From NCBI GenBank assembly GCA_944321455.1, contig CALULI010000003.1:44881-108880 (forward strand): a stretch of DNA of 64,000 nt, read 5' to 3'. This document shows, one piece after another, positions 16,420 to 24,644 of this stretch. The notes beneath the pieces were generated by a model. That model worked only from the letters and a program-made list of their open reading frames with translations. It ran no database searches and was not told the origin of the DNA. Origin of the DNA: an uncultured Eggerthellaceae bacterium. Lineage in GTDB: Bacteria > Actinomycetota > Coriobacteriia > Coriobacteriales > Eggerthellaceae. Numbering within the stretch: the first letter of the stretch is position 1; each line of letters begins with the position of its first letter. The position numbers were made by a program, and so were the translations under genes.

Positions 16420-17691
16420 CTAACCCTCTATGAAACGATACCCATTATCCCAGGTATTGAGATATTTGATTTGCTCGGGCGTGAGTGTGTCAATGTGCAC
16501 GCCTAAGGTTTCAAGTTTTAGTTGCGCAAGATTCGTATTAACATCCTCAGGAACATCGTAGCAGTGTTCGGTCAATTCAGAGGCGTGATCAATCAAATAA
16601 TGAGCGCTTAAAGCAAGATTGGCGAAGTTCATATCCATAACTGATGCAGGATGACCTTCCGCGCAGCTCAAATTAACCTGTCGTCCTTCCGCAAGCAAAA
16701 GAACCGTGCGTCCATCGGGCAAGGAATATTGCTCCACGTTGTCGCGCAAGGTTGTATGCTCAACAGCATTTTCTTCAAGCCAAGGAATGTTGATTTCCGT
16801 ATTGAAGTGGCCCGTGTTGCAAATGATGGCGCCATCTTTTAAGGCTTCAAAGGCAGGAGCATCAATGGCTTTAATGTCACCTGTTGCGGTAATCCAAATA
16901 TCGCACGCCTTCGCTGCTTCAGCAGCGGGCATCACACTGAAGCCATCCATAATCGCTTCGAGCGCTTTGAGCGGATCAACTTCGCAGATAATAACGCGAC
17001 CACCCATGCCACGGGCACGTTCGGCAAGACCGCGACCGCACCAACCGTAACCTGAAATGACAACCGTGCGTCCTGCGATCAAGCGATTGGTGGCACGCAC
17101 GATGCCATCAAGGGTTGACTGGCCTGTGCCGTAGCGATTATCAACAAGGCGCTTGGTTTTCGCTTCGTTAACCGCAATGACGGGATACTTGAGAGCGTTT
17201 TGCTTTGCCAGCGAAACTAACTTCAGCACGCCCGAAATAGTTTGCTCGGTGCCGCCCACAATGGTTTGAAGTGCATCGGTGCGGCGCTCATGAATGGCAC
17301 CTGCAAGGTTGGCGCTATCATCCATGGTGATGTGGGGCAGGGTGTCAATGACCGCATCAATATGACGATAGAACGTTTGCGAATCTTCGTCCTTGATAGC
17401 AAATACGGGAATTTCGTAATACGTGACCAGCGCTGCGGCGGTGTCATCTTGTGTGGAGTGAGGATTGGTAGCGCACAGACTTACTTCCGCGCCACCTGCT
17501 TTAAGGGTCCTCATAAGATTGGCGGTTTCTGCCGTTACATGAAGGCAGGCCGCAATGCGTATTCCTTGGAGCGGTTGTTCTTGTTCGAAACGCGTGCGAA
17601 TGGAGGCTAAAACAGGCATGTCTTGGTCTGCCCAACGGATGCGTTCGAGTCCTTCGTCAGCAAGGGATAGGTCTTTAATATCGTAGATCAT
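16420..17691 (-). CDS. ahcY: Adenosylhomocysteinase
   Basis: A 423-residue enzyme that splits S-adenosylhomocysteine to adenosine and homocysteine, relieving product inhibition of methyltransferases. Visible blocks are AACLHVTAETANLMRTLKAG, CATNPHSTQDDTAAAL, the NAD-binding loop VVISGYGWCGRGLAERARGM, and NTGHFNTEINI; the C-terminus ends in DNGYRFIEG rather than the KPDHYRY seen in eukaryotic forms, matching the archaeal/shorter bacterial type. The in-frame ATG at 17733 is rejected because GAGGAGGT sits just before the ATG at 17691. The cupin gene follows on the same strand. I see no known SAH-riboswitch pattern in the 300 bases upstream. Confidence 0.93.
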   Translation of the reverse strand: MIYDIKDLSLADEGLERIRWADQDMPVLASIRTRFEQEQPLQGIRIAACLHVTAETANLMRTLKAGGAEVSLCATNPHSTQDDTAAALVTYYEIPVFAIKDEDSQTFYRHIDAVIDTLPHITMDDSANLAGAIHERRTDALQTIVGGTEQTISGVLKLVSLAKQNALKYPVIAVNEAKTKRLVDNRYGTGQSTLDGIVRATNRLIAGRTVVISGYGWCGRGLAERARGMGGRVIICEVDPLKALEAIMDGFSVMPAAEAAKACDIWITATGDIKAIDAPAFEALKDGAIICNTGHFNTEINIPWLEENAVEHTTLRDNVEQYSLPDGRTVLLLAEGRQVNLSCAEGHPASVMDMNFANLALSAHYLIDHASELTEHCYDVPEDVNTNLAQLKLETLGVHIDTLTPEQIKYLNTWDNGYRFIEG

Positions 17692-17889
17692 GGAGACCTC
17701 CTCTCTACGCTTACTGTGTTCATAAGCATACACCCTCTGACCGTTTGTGGATGGTTCAAGGGCTCAACATTGAAGCGAAAATGTGAATTTGGTGTGCAGA
17801 TGACCATCAAAATGGCCGTTTTGGTAACAATTTCGCCTTAACTAGGGCCAATTGCATAATGAGTGAATCATCTTTGCTCAAGAAGTGAC

Positions 17890-18003
17890 TATAATTTTGC
17901 TTTTGAAGAACACTCACGCGCTCAGATGCGTGATGGTTGAGCGCTGCACCCAAACGTGAAGTACAAAAGACGGATGCAGCGGTAGGGGGATGAAGGAGTT
18001 TCC
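17890..18003 (+). promoter_or_regulatory. Candidate -10 box and structured leader of the glycosyltransferase gene
   Basis: TATAAT at 17890-17895 would give a leader of about 100 bases; no good -35 box is seen. In the leader, GCGCTCA can pair with TGAGCGC (17919-17945 region) and GCTGCA with TGCAGC (17942-17980 region), the two stems partly competing. GAAGGAG before the GTG at 18004 is the ribosome binding site. I do not recognise a known riboswitch class. Confidence 0.35.
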
Positions 18004-19323
18004 GTGTTAGACGATTTGTTGGCGTCGCTTTCGTTTGTCGACATATTCAACGTATGCGTGTTTATTGTCTTTACGGTGTGTTATGCCTATCAGATTATCT
18101 ATGTGTTTGTTTCGCTGACGCACAAGCCCGTCATTCCTGCTGCTAAGAAAAACCACCGCTATGCCGTTATTATTTCCGCCCGTAATGAAAATGCCGTTAT
18201 TGGCGACTTGATTCATAGCATTCGCGTACAAAACTACCCTCAAGAACTTATTGATATTTTCGTTGTTGCGGACAATTGCACCGACAATACGGCAGCCGTT
18301 GCCCAAGAGGCAGGCGCAATTGTGTTCCCGCGTTTCAATACAGAAAAGATTGGTAAGGGTTACGCGCTTGACTACGGCTTTACCTGCATTCGTGAACATT
18401 ATTCTGACAATAACTACGAAGCCTATTTCGTCTTTGACGCGGACAACGTATTAGACGTTAACTACTTCAGGGAAATGAATAAGGTCTTCGATGGCGGTGC
18501 TATTGCATCAACCAGCTATCGTAATTCTAAAAACTATGGCTCTAACTGGATTACGGCAGGCTATGCCGTTTGGTTCATGCGCGAAGCAAAGTATTTGAAC
18601 CAGGCGCGTCTGGTTCTTAATACCAGCTGTGCTGTTTCAGGTACGGGCTTTTTTATTAGCGCGAAGATTATTGACGAAATGAAGGGCTGGAAATACCACC
18701 TGCTTACTGAGGATATTGAATTTTCTACCAGCACTATTTCTAAGGGCGGTCGTATTGCATATTGCCCAACCGCTATGCTCTATGACGAACAGCCTCTTAC
18801 CTTTAAGGATTCGTGGAATCAGCGCTTCCGCTGGGCTAAGGGCTTCTACCAGGTGTTCTATCACTATGGGGCAAGTTTGGTTAAAGGCATATTTACCAAC
18901 AAGAAGGGTTATAAGTTTGCCTGCTATGACATGCTGATGACCATTTCTCCTGCAATGCTTTTGACGGTTATTTCGGTCATCTTCAACGCAACTATTATTG
19001 TGTTGGGCTTGACGGGTGCTATGTCAACGGGCGTGATGATTACTTCATCGCTTTCGTCCATTTTCTTCTGTCTGTTTAACTATACCGTCTTCATGTTTAT
19101 GTTTGGTGCGCTGACCACCTTCACCGAATGGGAAAACATTCAGTCAACGCCTCGCAAGAAGATCATGTATATGTTTACGTTCCCCTTCTTCATGTTGACC
19201 TACATTCCTATTGCTATTGTGGCGCTGTTCAAGAAGGCATCATGGAAGCCTATTCAGCACAGCATTTCGGTTGACGTTCAAGAATTTGCTCAGGCAAATC
19301 AGGATTTAAGCAACCGCATCTAA
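18004..19323 (+). CDS. Membrane-bound processive-type glycosyltransferase, family 2
   Basis: A 439-residue protein. A first hydrophobic helix is at ~10-35, then a GT-A domain with VIISARNENAVIGDL, the DADN metal motif (VFDADNVLDV), the acceptor motif TED (LLTEDIEFS), and QRFRW, which is the QxxRW signature of processive enzymes such as cellulose, chitin and hyaluronan synthases. Two or three further membrane helices follow from ~residue 300 (AMLLTVISVIFNATIIVLG, FFMLTYIPIAIVALF). It would make a polysaccharide at the cytoplasmic membrane from a nucleotide sugar; the product is unknown. It is the only gene of its transcript, with comF convergent 4 bases after its stop. No PilZ domain is present. 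Confidence 0.88.
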   Translation: MLDDLLASLSFVDIFNVCVFIVFTVCYAYQIIYVFVSLTHKPVIPAAKKNHRYAVIISARNENAVIGDLIHSIRVQNYPQELIDIFVVADNCTDNTAAVAQEAGAIVFPRFNTEKIGKGYALDYGFTCIREHYSDNNYEAYFVFDADNVLDVNYFREMNKVFDGGAIASTSYRNSKNYGSNWITAGYAVWFMREAKYLNQARLVLNTSCAVSGTGFFISAKIIDEMKGWKYHLLTEDIEFSTSTISKGGRIAYCPTAMLYDEQPLTFKDSWNQRFRWAKGFYQVFYHYGASLVKGIFTNKKGYKFACYDMLMTISPAMLLTVISVIFNATIIVLGLTGAMSTGVMITSSLSSIFFCLFNYTVFMFMFGALTTFTEWENIQSTPRKKIMYMFTFPFFMLTYIPIAIVALFKKASWKPIQHSISVDVQEFAQANQDLSNRI

Positions 19324-19327
19324 GCTG

Positions 19328-20059
19328 CTATACCCGCGCAAGGGTTGCCCCAAATACTTCGTTGACGCCTGCTTGTTTGAGCGTGTGCGCCGCTGCGAAC
19401 AGAGTAGACCCTGTTGTAAGCACATCATCAATAATAATGACGCGCGCTGGTAGTGTGTCCACCTCAGGTTTTATCTGGAAAGAATCTTTCATATTTTTTA
19501 GACGCTCTTTGGCGTTGAGTACGCGCTGATCACCACCTTTTGTTGTTTGTAGAAGAGCGCTATAGGGCATATTGCTTATGGCTTGGAGGTCAGCTGCAAT
19601 GGTTTCCATATGATCAAACCCTCTGCGCCGCTTTGCACTTGGTCGTGCAGGAATAGGGCAGATGATGGCATCGTGTTTCCATGCGGGAACAATAATGTTT
19701 GCAAGCAGGTGCGCCAAAGGTAGACTCAAGCGCTTTTCATTGCGGTCTTTGTACATGGTCACAATTCTGCGTGAGGTGGGTGTAAGGCGAAAAACAGAGA
19801 CACAGCCATCAAGCGGATAGTGCTCTAAGCCGCGCGTGGCTAAGATCATTGAATTGCATTCGCAACAAAGTACCTGACCATATTCGGCACCACAGCATTT
19901 GCACGCCTGCCAATAATCAATATAGGGAAGGTGCTTGAGGCACTGCGGGCAGATTAAGTGGTCAGGAAGATCGCAGATAATGCAGCGTGTGGGCCACAGC
20001 ACTTCCAAAAGAGATTCCTTCAGCAAGTTGAGATGAGAAGCAAGGTGCGTTGCGTTCAT
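19328..20059 (-). CDS. ComF family phosphoribosyltransferase-like protein
   Basis: About 243 residues from the chosen start. The N-terminal double zinc-ribbon has CIICDLPDHLICPQC and ACKCCGAEYGQVLCCEC. The C-terminal half is a type I phosphoribosyltransferase fold with PIPARPSAKRRRGFDH and the PRPP loop VIIIDDVLTTGST. ComFC-type proteins are needed for DNA uptake in competent bacteria, where they work with the helicase ComFA on incoming single-stranded DNA; no comFA gene is in the window. The start is uncertain: ATG 20059 with AGAAAGG upstream is preferred over ATG 20140, whose extra 27 residues are not conserved-looking. Its stop is only 4 bases from the stop of the glycosyltransferase gene. 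Confidence 0.88.
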   Translation of the reverse strand: MNATHLASHLNLLKESLLEVLWPTRCIICDLPDHLICPQCLKHLPYIDYWQACKCCGAEYGQVLCCECNSMILATRGLEHYPLDGCVSVFRLTPTSRRIVTMYKDRNEKRLSLPLAHLLANIIVPAWKHDAIICPIPARPSAKRRRGFDHMETIAADLQAISNMPYSALLQTTKGGDQRVLNAKERLKNMKDSFQIKPEVDTLPARVIIIDDVLTTGSTLFAAAHTLKQAGVNEVFGATLARV

Positions 20060-20260
20060 GACGGTGCCTTTCTGCGGGGGTACGCTAGTCAGAAGGAGCA
20101 TGCTTGCAAGAGCTGATGCGCTTAACCGTGGACCTAGCATTTAGTGTTGCAGCAAAAACGGAAAACAGTTTGAACAGGCACTGAAAGGCACTTAACAATA
20201 GTTTGAAACATTGAGTATTTATGCGGTTGCCAAGATGAATGTTCGTCTATGTTGGTAATC

Positions 20261-20269
20261 TGCTAAACT
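20261..20269 (+). promoter_or_regulatory. Extended -10 promoter of the structured RNA
   Basis: TGC (20261-20263) followed by TAAACT (20264-20269) forms an extended -10 element. Starting 7 bases later puts the first transcribed base near 20276, exactly where the closing helix of the RNA begins. No good -35 box is visible. Confidence 0.5.
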
Positions 20270-20275
20270 AGGATA

Positions 20276-20499
20276 GCTTCTTTTAGGTCTGTGGTTGCGG
20301 GTTTTCCAAGTCCATGGCAGATGCGGTCAAAAGGATCCACGTAAGTTTCCGCTAGCGAAACGATCATGGCGCATCCTAGAGGTAAGACGCACCGTCTGAG
20401 ATTGCAACATAGGGTTGCACGGGCGAGAGAGCGGCGTCCATACGGGCTTAGTTCCAGTGCGCGAGTGTGGGGTCAAAAACCAGGTCAGCTAAAAGAGGC
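20276..20499 (+). ncRNA. Candidate structured non-coding RNA upstream of a binding-protein gene
   Basis: The ends pair over 11 bases: 20276-20286 with 20489-20499 (one G-U pair). The helix continues with CTG 20289-20291 / CAG 20486-20488 and TGGTT 20292-20296 / AACCA 20478-20482. Inside are hairpins: GATC 20334-20337 with 20362-20365 stacked on GTTTC 20345-20349 / GAAAC 20357-20361; AGAC 20385-20388 / GTCT 20394-20397; and TGCAAC 20403-20408 / GTTGCA 20414-20419. A further helix, GATGCG 20320-20325 / CGCATC 20370-20375, is possible. No coding frame here resembles a protein. It lacks the conserved cores of SRP RNA, tmRNA and RNase P RNA as I know them. A member of the raiA-motif class, which occurs in Firmicutes and Actinobacteria, is one guess; a riboswitch is another. 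Confidence 0.6.
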
Positions 20500-20531
20500 A
20501 AAACACAGTAAACCGAGAGAGGATTCCTCCT

Positions 20532-21413
20532 ATGAAACGAGCTTCAGTTCTTGTTGCAGCACTTGTCGTAGCATTGGGTGTTTCGTTTGCTCTTGCTGGG
20601 TGCTCTTCAAGCTCTTATACCCCTCAACCTAAGGAATCAACGGTAAGCACTTCGGCTCTTAATACGCCAGGTGTCTTGCGCGTAGGGGTTAATGCTTCTA
20701 ACGCTCCGTATGCTGCTGAGCAGTCAGGAGAAATTGTTGGTATTGATGTTGATGTCGCAGCGGCGCTTGCTGACGAAATGGGTTTGAAGCTTGAGTTGGT
20801 TGACGTTGGCAGCAATGTTGCTTCTGCCTTTGAAAGCGACAACGTTGATATTGTTATGGGCGTGAGGGAAAACGTTGATGGTGTGTGGATGAGCGATCCT
20901 TACATGCATTCAACCGTTGCTCTTTTCTCAACGGATGAGGGCGCTTCTGCTCCTGAAGCATCAGGATCCTTTAGCGTTGCAGCACAGTCTTCTTCCATGA
21001 GTGCTTGGGACGTATCTGATCGTTATGGCGAAGATAAGCTCACGGGTACGGGAGACTTGCAGGGTGCTTTTGAAGCATTGGGCAATGGCGAAGCAGACTA
21101 TGCGGCAGCAGATTCAACCATTGGTGCGTATGTTGCCCACGATTTAGGCATTGATGCTTATCCAATTGCTTCTTTGGGCGATCCTGTTTCTATCTGCATT
21201 GCTGTTGCTGATTCAAACAGCGCGCTTCAGACTGCATTAACCAACGCGCTTAAAAACATTGACGATACCGGCATTATTGATGTTGTTTTGACTAAGTGGT
21301 TAGGTCAGGTTTCTGACATTACCGCGTTGCAGGTTATTCCTGAGCCTGCCAACACAGACGCTAATGCTGAAGGTGACCAGGCGGCCGAAGGTGATCAGGA
21401 CGCTGCCGCTTAA
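20532..21413 (+). CDS. Amino-acid-type ABC transporter substrate-binding lipoprotein
   Basis: A 293-residue exported protein. The signal peptide runs to the lipobox LAGC, with Cys24 the likely lipidated residue, followed by a Ser-rich linker. The mature part is a family 3 solute-binding protein: LRVGVNASNAPYAAEQSGEIVGIDVDVA, then a hinge and GTGDLQGAFEALGNGEADYAAAD. It would catch a polar amino acid outside the membrane; no permease or ATPase gene is adjacent, so the partner is elsewhere. The last ~20 residues are a duplicated acidic AEGDQ stretch. GAGAGGA (20516-20522) is the probable ribosome binding site, but an anti-Shine-Dalgarno-like CCTCCT lies between it and the ATG, which could mask it. 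The structured RNA lies directly upstream in the same orientation. Confidence 0.9.
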   Translation: MKRASVLVAALVVALGVSFALAGCSSSSYTPQPKESTVSTSALNTPGVLRVGVNASNAPYAAEQSGEIVGIDVDVAAALADEMGLKLELVDVGSNVASAFESDNVDIVMGVRENVDGVWMSDPYMHSTVALFSTDEGASAPEASGSFSVAAQSSSMSAWDVSDRYGEDKLTGTGDLQGAFEALGNGEADYAAADSTIGAYVAHDLGIDAYPIASLGDPVSICIAVADSNSALQTALTNALKNIDDTGIIDVVLTKWLGQVSDITALQVIPEPANTDANAEGDQAAEGDQDAAA

Positions 21414-21457
21414 GTGCATCAGCGCTTGATTGACGGCCTTTGCACACAGCCTTTTCC

Positions 21458-21484
21458 GAGCGGGTATAATGCCCGCTCGTTTTG
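21458..21484 (+). terminator. Rho-independent terminator after the binding-protein gene
   Basis: A 7-bp GC-rich stem GAGCGGG / CCCGCTC with loop TATAATG is followed by GTTTTG. Confidence 0.75.
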
Positions 21485-21640
21485 TGTATGCGGCCTATCT
21501 GAATCGTTTGCGTGCCAAGGTTTTCAGTCTCAAGGTGCTCATGATCATGCGTACTTGCTCATGGCTACACATGCTCACGTATGGTTATTTGCACTATTTG
21601 ATGAACGGGTTTCGGGAAGTTAACAAACAATCCTTACCTC

Positions 21641-21668
21641 TTGGAAAACGCTTCGCATTTTCTACTCT
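21641..21668 (+). promoter_or_regulatory. Candidate promoter for the htrA-like gene
   Basis: TTGGAA (21641-21646) and TACTCT (21663-21668) are 16 bases apart, ahead of the AAGGAG ribosome binding site near 21686. No other regulatory site is recognised in the 280-base gap. Confidence 0.45.
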
Positions 21669-21695
21669 AAAAGAGAGAAAAAGTAAGGAGTCATT

Positions 21696-23054
21696 ATGAA
21701 CGATCCTCATAACAATAATTCATTTGAACAGCAGGACCCTGTTCAGCCCTACGCTGAGCAAAATCCTGTACAGAACACATCGCAAGGACCAACGCCACCT
21801 CCTGTCATGGGACAAGGCTTCCAGCAAGGACAAGACGTCCAGCAGGAACAAGGCTTCCAGCAGGGACAGAGTTTCCAGCAAGGACAGAGTTTCCAACAGG
21901 GGCAAAGCGTCCAGCAGCCTCGCACGCACAAGCGCACTATGTCTTCATCGCTTAAAACCTTCCTCTTTGGTTTTTTAGGCGCACTTGTCGCATGCGTTGT
22001 GGTCTTGGGTGCGTATAGCGTTATCAATCAGGGCTCTTCGTCGGTGACTATTGGCTCTGACGGCGGAACCAACATTACGGTGCAGGGTGAAGACGCAACG
22101 CTTGCAGAAACGGTTGCGCAAAAAGCGCTGCCTTCAGTGGTCAACATTGACGTGTATACCCAGGATGCTTCCTATATGTTTGGTGGCATTGCGCAGTCAG
22201 ACTCTAATTCGTATACCGAATCTTCCCTTGGGTCAGGCGTTATTCTTTCAAGCGATGGCTACATCTTGACCAACTATCACGTTATTGCAGATTCTGATCG
22301 CCTGATGGTCACTGCGAATGGCGAAGAATACGAAGCACAGGTTGTTGGCACTGACCCGTCAAGCGACTTGGCGGTACTCAAAATTGACGCACACGATTTA
22401 ACCGCTATCGAAATTGGCAGCTCATCTGATCTTGTGGTGGGCGAATGGGTCATGGCAGTAGGCAGCCCCTTCGGCCTTGAACAGTCCGTATCTACGGGTA
22501 TTGTTTCGGCCACAAGCCGCTCTTCCGCAGCGCTAACGAGTGAAGAATCAAATGCGGTCTACGTCAACATGATTCAAACCGATGCAGCAATTAACCCTGG
22601 CAATTCAGGTGGTGCTCTGGTTGATTCTAACGGCAAACTGATTGGTATCAACACGCTTATTGCGTCAACATCAGGACAAAGTTCAGGCGTCGGTTTTGCC
22701 ATTCCTATCGACTATGCCATGAATATTGCTCAGCAGATTATTGACGGTAAAACGCCTTCTCATGCGCAGCTGGGTGTATCGCTGACCACCATTGATTCGT
22801 CTATGGCTCAGCGCTACGGACTGCCTGTTGATTCGGGAGCCTACATTACCAGCGTTGTTGCTGGATCAGGAGCTGAGCAGGCAGGTCTTCAGCAGGGTGA
22901 CATCATTACCAAGATTGATGATCAATCCATCTCAAGCGCGACCGACTTAGTTATTGCTGTTCGCGAACATAATCCTGGCGATACGATAAGCATTACCTAT
23001 AACCGCCAAGGAACCGAAACAACAGCAGAGGTTACCTTAGGGTCTGATTCGTAA
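21696..23054 (+). CDS. Membrane-anchored HtrA/DegP-type serine protease with PDZ domain
   Basis: A 452-residue protein. Residues ~1-78 are a cytoplasmic Gln/Gly-rich region encoded by six 18-nt repeats (21816-21917; units of FQQGQ type). One membrane helix follows at ~88-110 (FLFGFLGALVACVVVLGAYSV). The trypsin-like domain has the full triad His195 (YHVIADS), Asp224 (SSDLAVLKI) and Ser304 (GNSGGAL). A PDZ domain from ~residue 355 contains GAYITSVVAGSGAEQAGLQQ. It would degrade or refold damaged proteins outside the membrane, as in other Actinobacteria. The ATG at 21696 follows AAGGAG. The stop codon lies inside an 18-nt tandem repeat array. Confidence 0.93.
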   Translation: MNDPHNNNSFEQQDPVQPYAEQNPVQNTSQGPTPPPVMGQGFQQGQDVQQEQGFQQGQSFQQGQSFQQGQSVQQPRTHKRTMSSSLKTFLFGFLGALVACVVVLGAYSVINQGSSSVTIGSDGGTNITVQGEDATLAETVAQKALPSVVNIDVYTQDASYMFGGIAQSDSNSYTESSLGSGVILSSDGYILTNYHVIADSDRLMVTANGEEYEAQVVGTDPSSDLAVLKIDAHDLTAIEIGSSSDLVVGEWVMAVGSPFGLEQSVSTGIVSATSRSSAALTSEESNAVYVNMIQTDAAINPGNSGGALVDSNGKLIGINTLIASTSGQSSGVGFAIPIDYAMNIAQQIIDGKTPSHAQLGVSLTTIDSSMAQRYGLPVDSGAYITSVVAGSGAEQAGLQQGDIITKIDDQSISSATDLVIAVREHNPGDTISITYNRQGTETTAEVTLGSDS

Positions 23055-23121
23055 AGCAGCCCTGCTCCATAAAGCAGCCTTGATACGTAAAGCAGCTCTG
23101 TTACATAAAGTAGACCTGCTG
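23050..23121 (+). repeat. Four 18-nt tandem repeats overlapping the htrA stop codon
   Basis: Units are 23050-23067, 23068-23085, 23086-23103 and 23104-23121. Units 1 and 3 start CGTAAAGCAG, unit 2 CATAAAGCAG and unit 4 CATAAAGTAG, giving a 36-nt higher-order period. The TAA of unit 1 is the stop codon of the protease gene. Confidence 0.9.
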
Positions 23122-23176
23122 CGCCACCGATATCGCTGTTTGACTATTTCATAATCTTTTAGAGACATAATCTTCA

Positions 23177-23213
23177 AGAGGCTCTTCGCGCCAAGCGGGA
23201 GCCTCTTTCTTTT
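23177..23213 (+). terminator. Terminator after the htrA-like gene
   Basis: An 8-bp stem AGAGGCTC (23177-23184) with GAGCCTCT (23199-23206) is followed by TTCTTTT. Confidence 0.8.
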
Positions 23214-23304
23214 GGCTGAGCGCATTCTTTTTTTTGAGCGATTGGCTTTGCTGGGGCTTTTTTACGGTAAGATTATCAGGATATAAGACAACGAAAGGAT
23301 CGGT

Positions 23305-24030
23305 ATGGCTTCTGATTACAAATACAAACGAGTGCTCTTAAAACTTTCGGGTGAAGCTTTGATGGGTGAAGCGGGATACGGTATCGATCCTAAGGTTGTT
23401 GAGGAACTTGCCGTTCAGATTAAAGAGATTGTTGATGATGGCATTGAGCTGGCAATTACCGTTGGTGGCGGCAACATTTTCCGCGGCCTTGCAGGCTCTG
23501 CAGAAGGTATGGATCGTGCACAGGCTGACTACATTGGTATGTTGGCAACGTGCATGAATGCGCTTGCTCTTCAGGACGCGTTTGAGCGTCATGGCATTTT
23601 GACGCGCGTTATGAGTGCTATTGAAATGCGCCAAATTTCAGAACCTTACATTCGCCGCCGCGCTATTCATCATCTGGAAAAGGGCATTGTTACTATTTTT
23701 TCCGCTGGCACGGGCAATCCTTACTTCACCACGGACACCACGGCAGCGCTTCGCGCATGCGAAATCAACGCTGAATGCCTGATCAAGGCAACGAAGGTTG
23801 ATGGCATCTACGATGATGACCCCATCAAGAACCCTAACGCAAAGCGTTTTGACAAGATTAGCTATATCGAAGTTCTTTCGCGCGAACTTCATGTTATGGA
23901 CTCCACGGCAACGTCGCTGTGCATGGACAACAATCTTCCAATTCTTGTGTTTGACCTGATGGTTCCTGGTAATATCTCGCGCATTCTTAAGGGAGAAAAC
24001 ATCGGAACGATTGTTACCAACGACAAATAA
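23305..24030 (+). CDS. pyrH: UMP kinase
   Basis: A 241-residue hexameric amino-acid-kinase-fold enzyme that turns UMP into UDP. The N-terminal [13 protein letters not shown] holds the phosphate-binding Lys and Gly. [10 protein letters not shown], the [16 protein letters not shown] block and [15 protein letters not shown] are all characteristic of bacterial PyrH rather than of aspartokinases. The ATG at 23305 follows GAAAGGA. It is the first gene of the pyrH-frr-uppS-cdsA-dxr-rseP-ispG-proS series, an order kept in many bacteria. frr follows after 39 bases. The protein length and motifs are fully normal. Confidence 0.97.
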   Translation: MASDYKYKRVLLKLSGEALMGEAGYGIDPKVVEELAVQIKEIVDDGIELAITVGGGNIFRGLAGSAEGMDRAQADYIGMLATCMNALALQDAFERHGILTRVMSAIEMRQISEPYIRRRAIHHLEKGIVTIFSAGTGNPYFTTDTTAALRACEINAECLIKATKVDGIYDDDPIKNPNAKRFDKISYIEVLSRELHVMDSTATSLCMDNNLPILVFDLMVPGNISRILKGENIGTIVTNDK

Positions 24031-24069
24031 CTGCATCGAAAAAAAGCAACAATCACTGGGAGGAAAACA

Positions 24070-24627
24070 ATGATTGACGATATTAAAAACAAAGCTGAAG
24101 AGCGCATGAAGGGCGTAATTAACTCCCTGAATGACAACTTTGCAACGGTTCGTACGGGTCGCGCAAGTGCGCTCATTCTTGACCGTGTTAAGGCTGAATA
24201 CTACGGCACGTTAACCCCTATCAATCAGATGGCTGCTATTAAGACTCCTGATGCTCACACGTTGGTTATTGAGCCATGGGACAAGTCAGCACTGGGCAGC
24301 ATTGATCATGCAATTCAGCAGGCCAACCTGGGCGTTGCGCCTAACAACGACGGTTCCGTTATTCGTCTTTCGTTTCCTCCACTGACCGAGGAGCGCCGTA
24401 AGGAATTCGTTAAGGAATGCCGCGGATACGCTGAAGAAGCACGCATTGCGGTTCGTAACGCTCGTCGCGATGCTAACTCAGACGTTGAGAAAATGGTTAA
24501 AAACGACAATCTGCCTGAAGACGATCAGCGTCGTGCAGAGGCAGACATTCAGAAGATGACCGACAGCTACATTGCTAAGATCGACGAGCATCTCAAGAAA
24601 AAAGAAGCCGAGGTTATGGAAATCTAA
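24070..24627 (+). CDS. frr: Ribosome recycling factor
   Basis: A 185-residue protein with the two-domain RRF layout: a three-helix bundle carrying ATVRTGRASALILDRVKAEYYG at its start, and a small beta domain with PINQMAAIKTPDAHTLVIEP. The C-terminal helix has the family RNARRDAN block. With EF-G it splits the post-termination 70S ribosome. ATG at 24070 follows GGGAGG. uppS starts 17 bases after its stop, so the genes are probably co-transcribed. Confidence 0.97.
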   Translation: MIDDIKNKAEERMKGVINSLNDNFATVRTGRASALILDRVKAEYYGTLTPINQMAAIKTPDAHTLVIEPWDKSALGSIDHAIQQANLGVAPNNDGSVIRLSFPPLTEERRKEFVKECRGYAEEARIAVRNARRDANSDVEKMVKNDNLPEDDQRRAEADIQKMTDSYIAKIDEHLKKKEAEVMEI

Positions 24628-24644
24628 CTGATTGAAGGTTCCTT

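Noticed and set aside
17692..18003. SAH riboswitch for ahcY
   Set aside because: The ribosome site lies right at the start and I see no matching conserved stem on the minus strand; the region's structure belongs to the plus-strand gene.
20276..20499. SRP RNA, tmRNA or RNase P RNA
   Set aside because: The conserved cores I know for these (the GGAA-rich SRP apical loop, the tmRNA alanine acceptor ends, the RNase P GAGGAAAGUC block) are not seen on the plus strand.
20366..20632. Short plus-strand reading frame covering the structured RNA and the signal peptide region
   Set aside because: Its protein is Arg-rich without any motif and overlaps the certain start of the lipoprotein gene in another frame.
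15681..23121. CRISPR array
   Set aside because: The tandem repeats have no spacers, are 16-18 bases long, degenerate and directly adjoining, and no cas gene is present.
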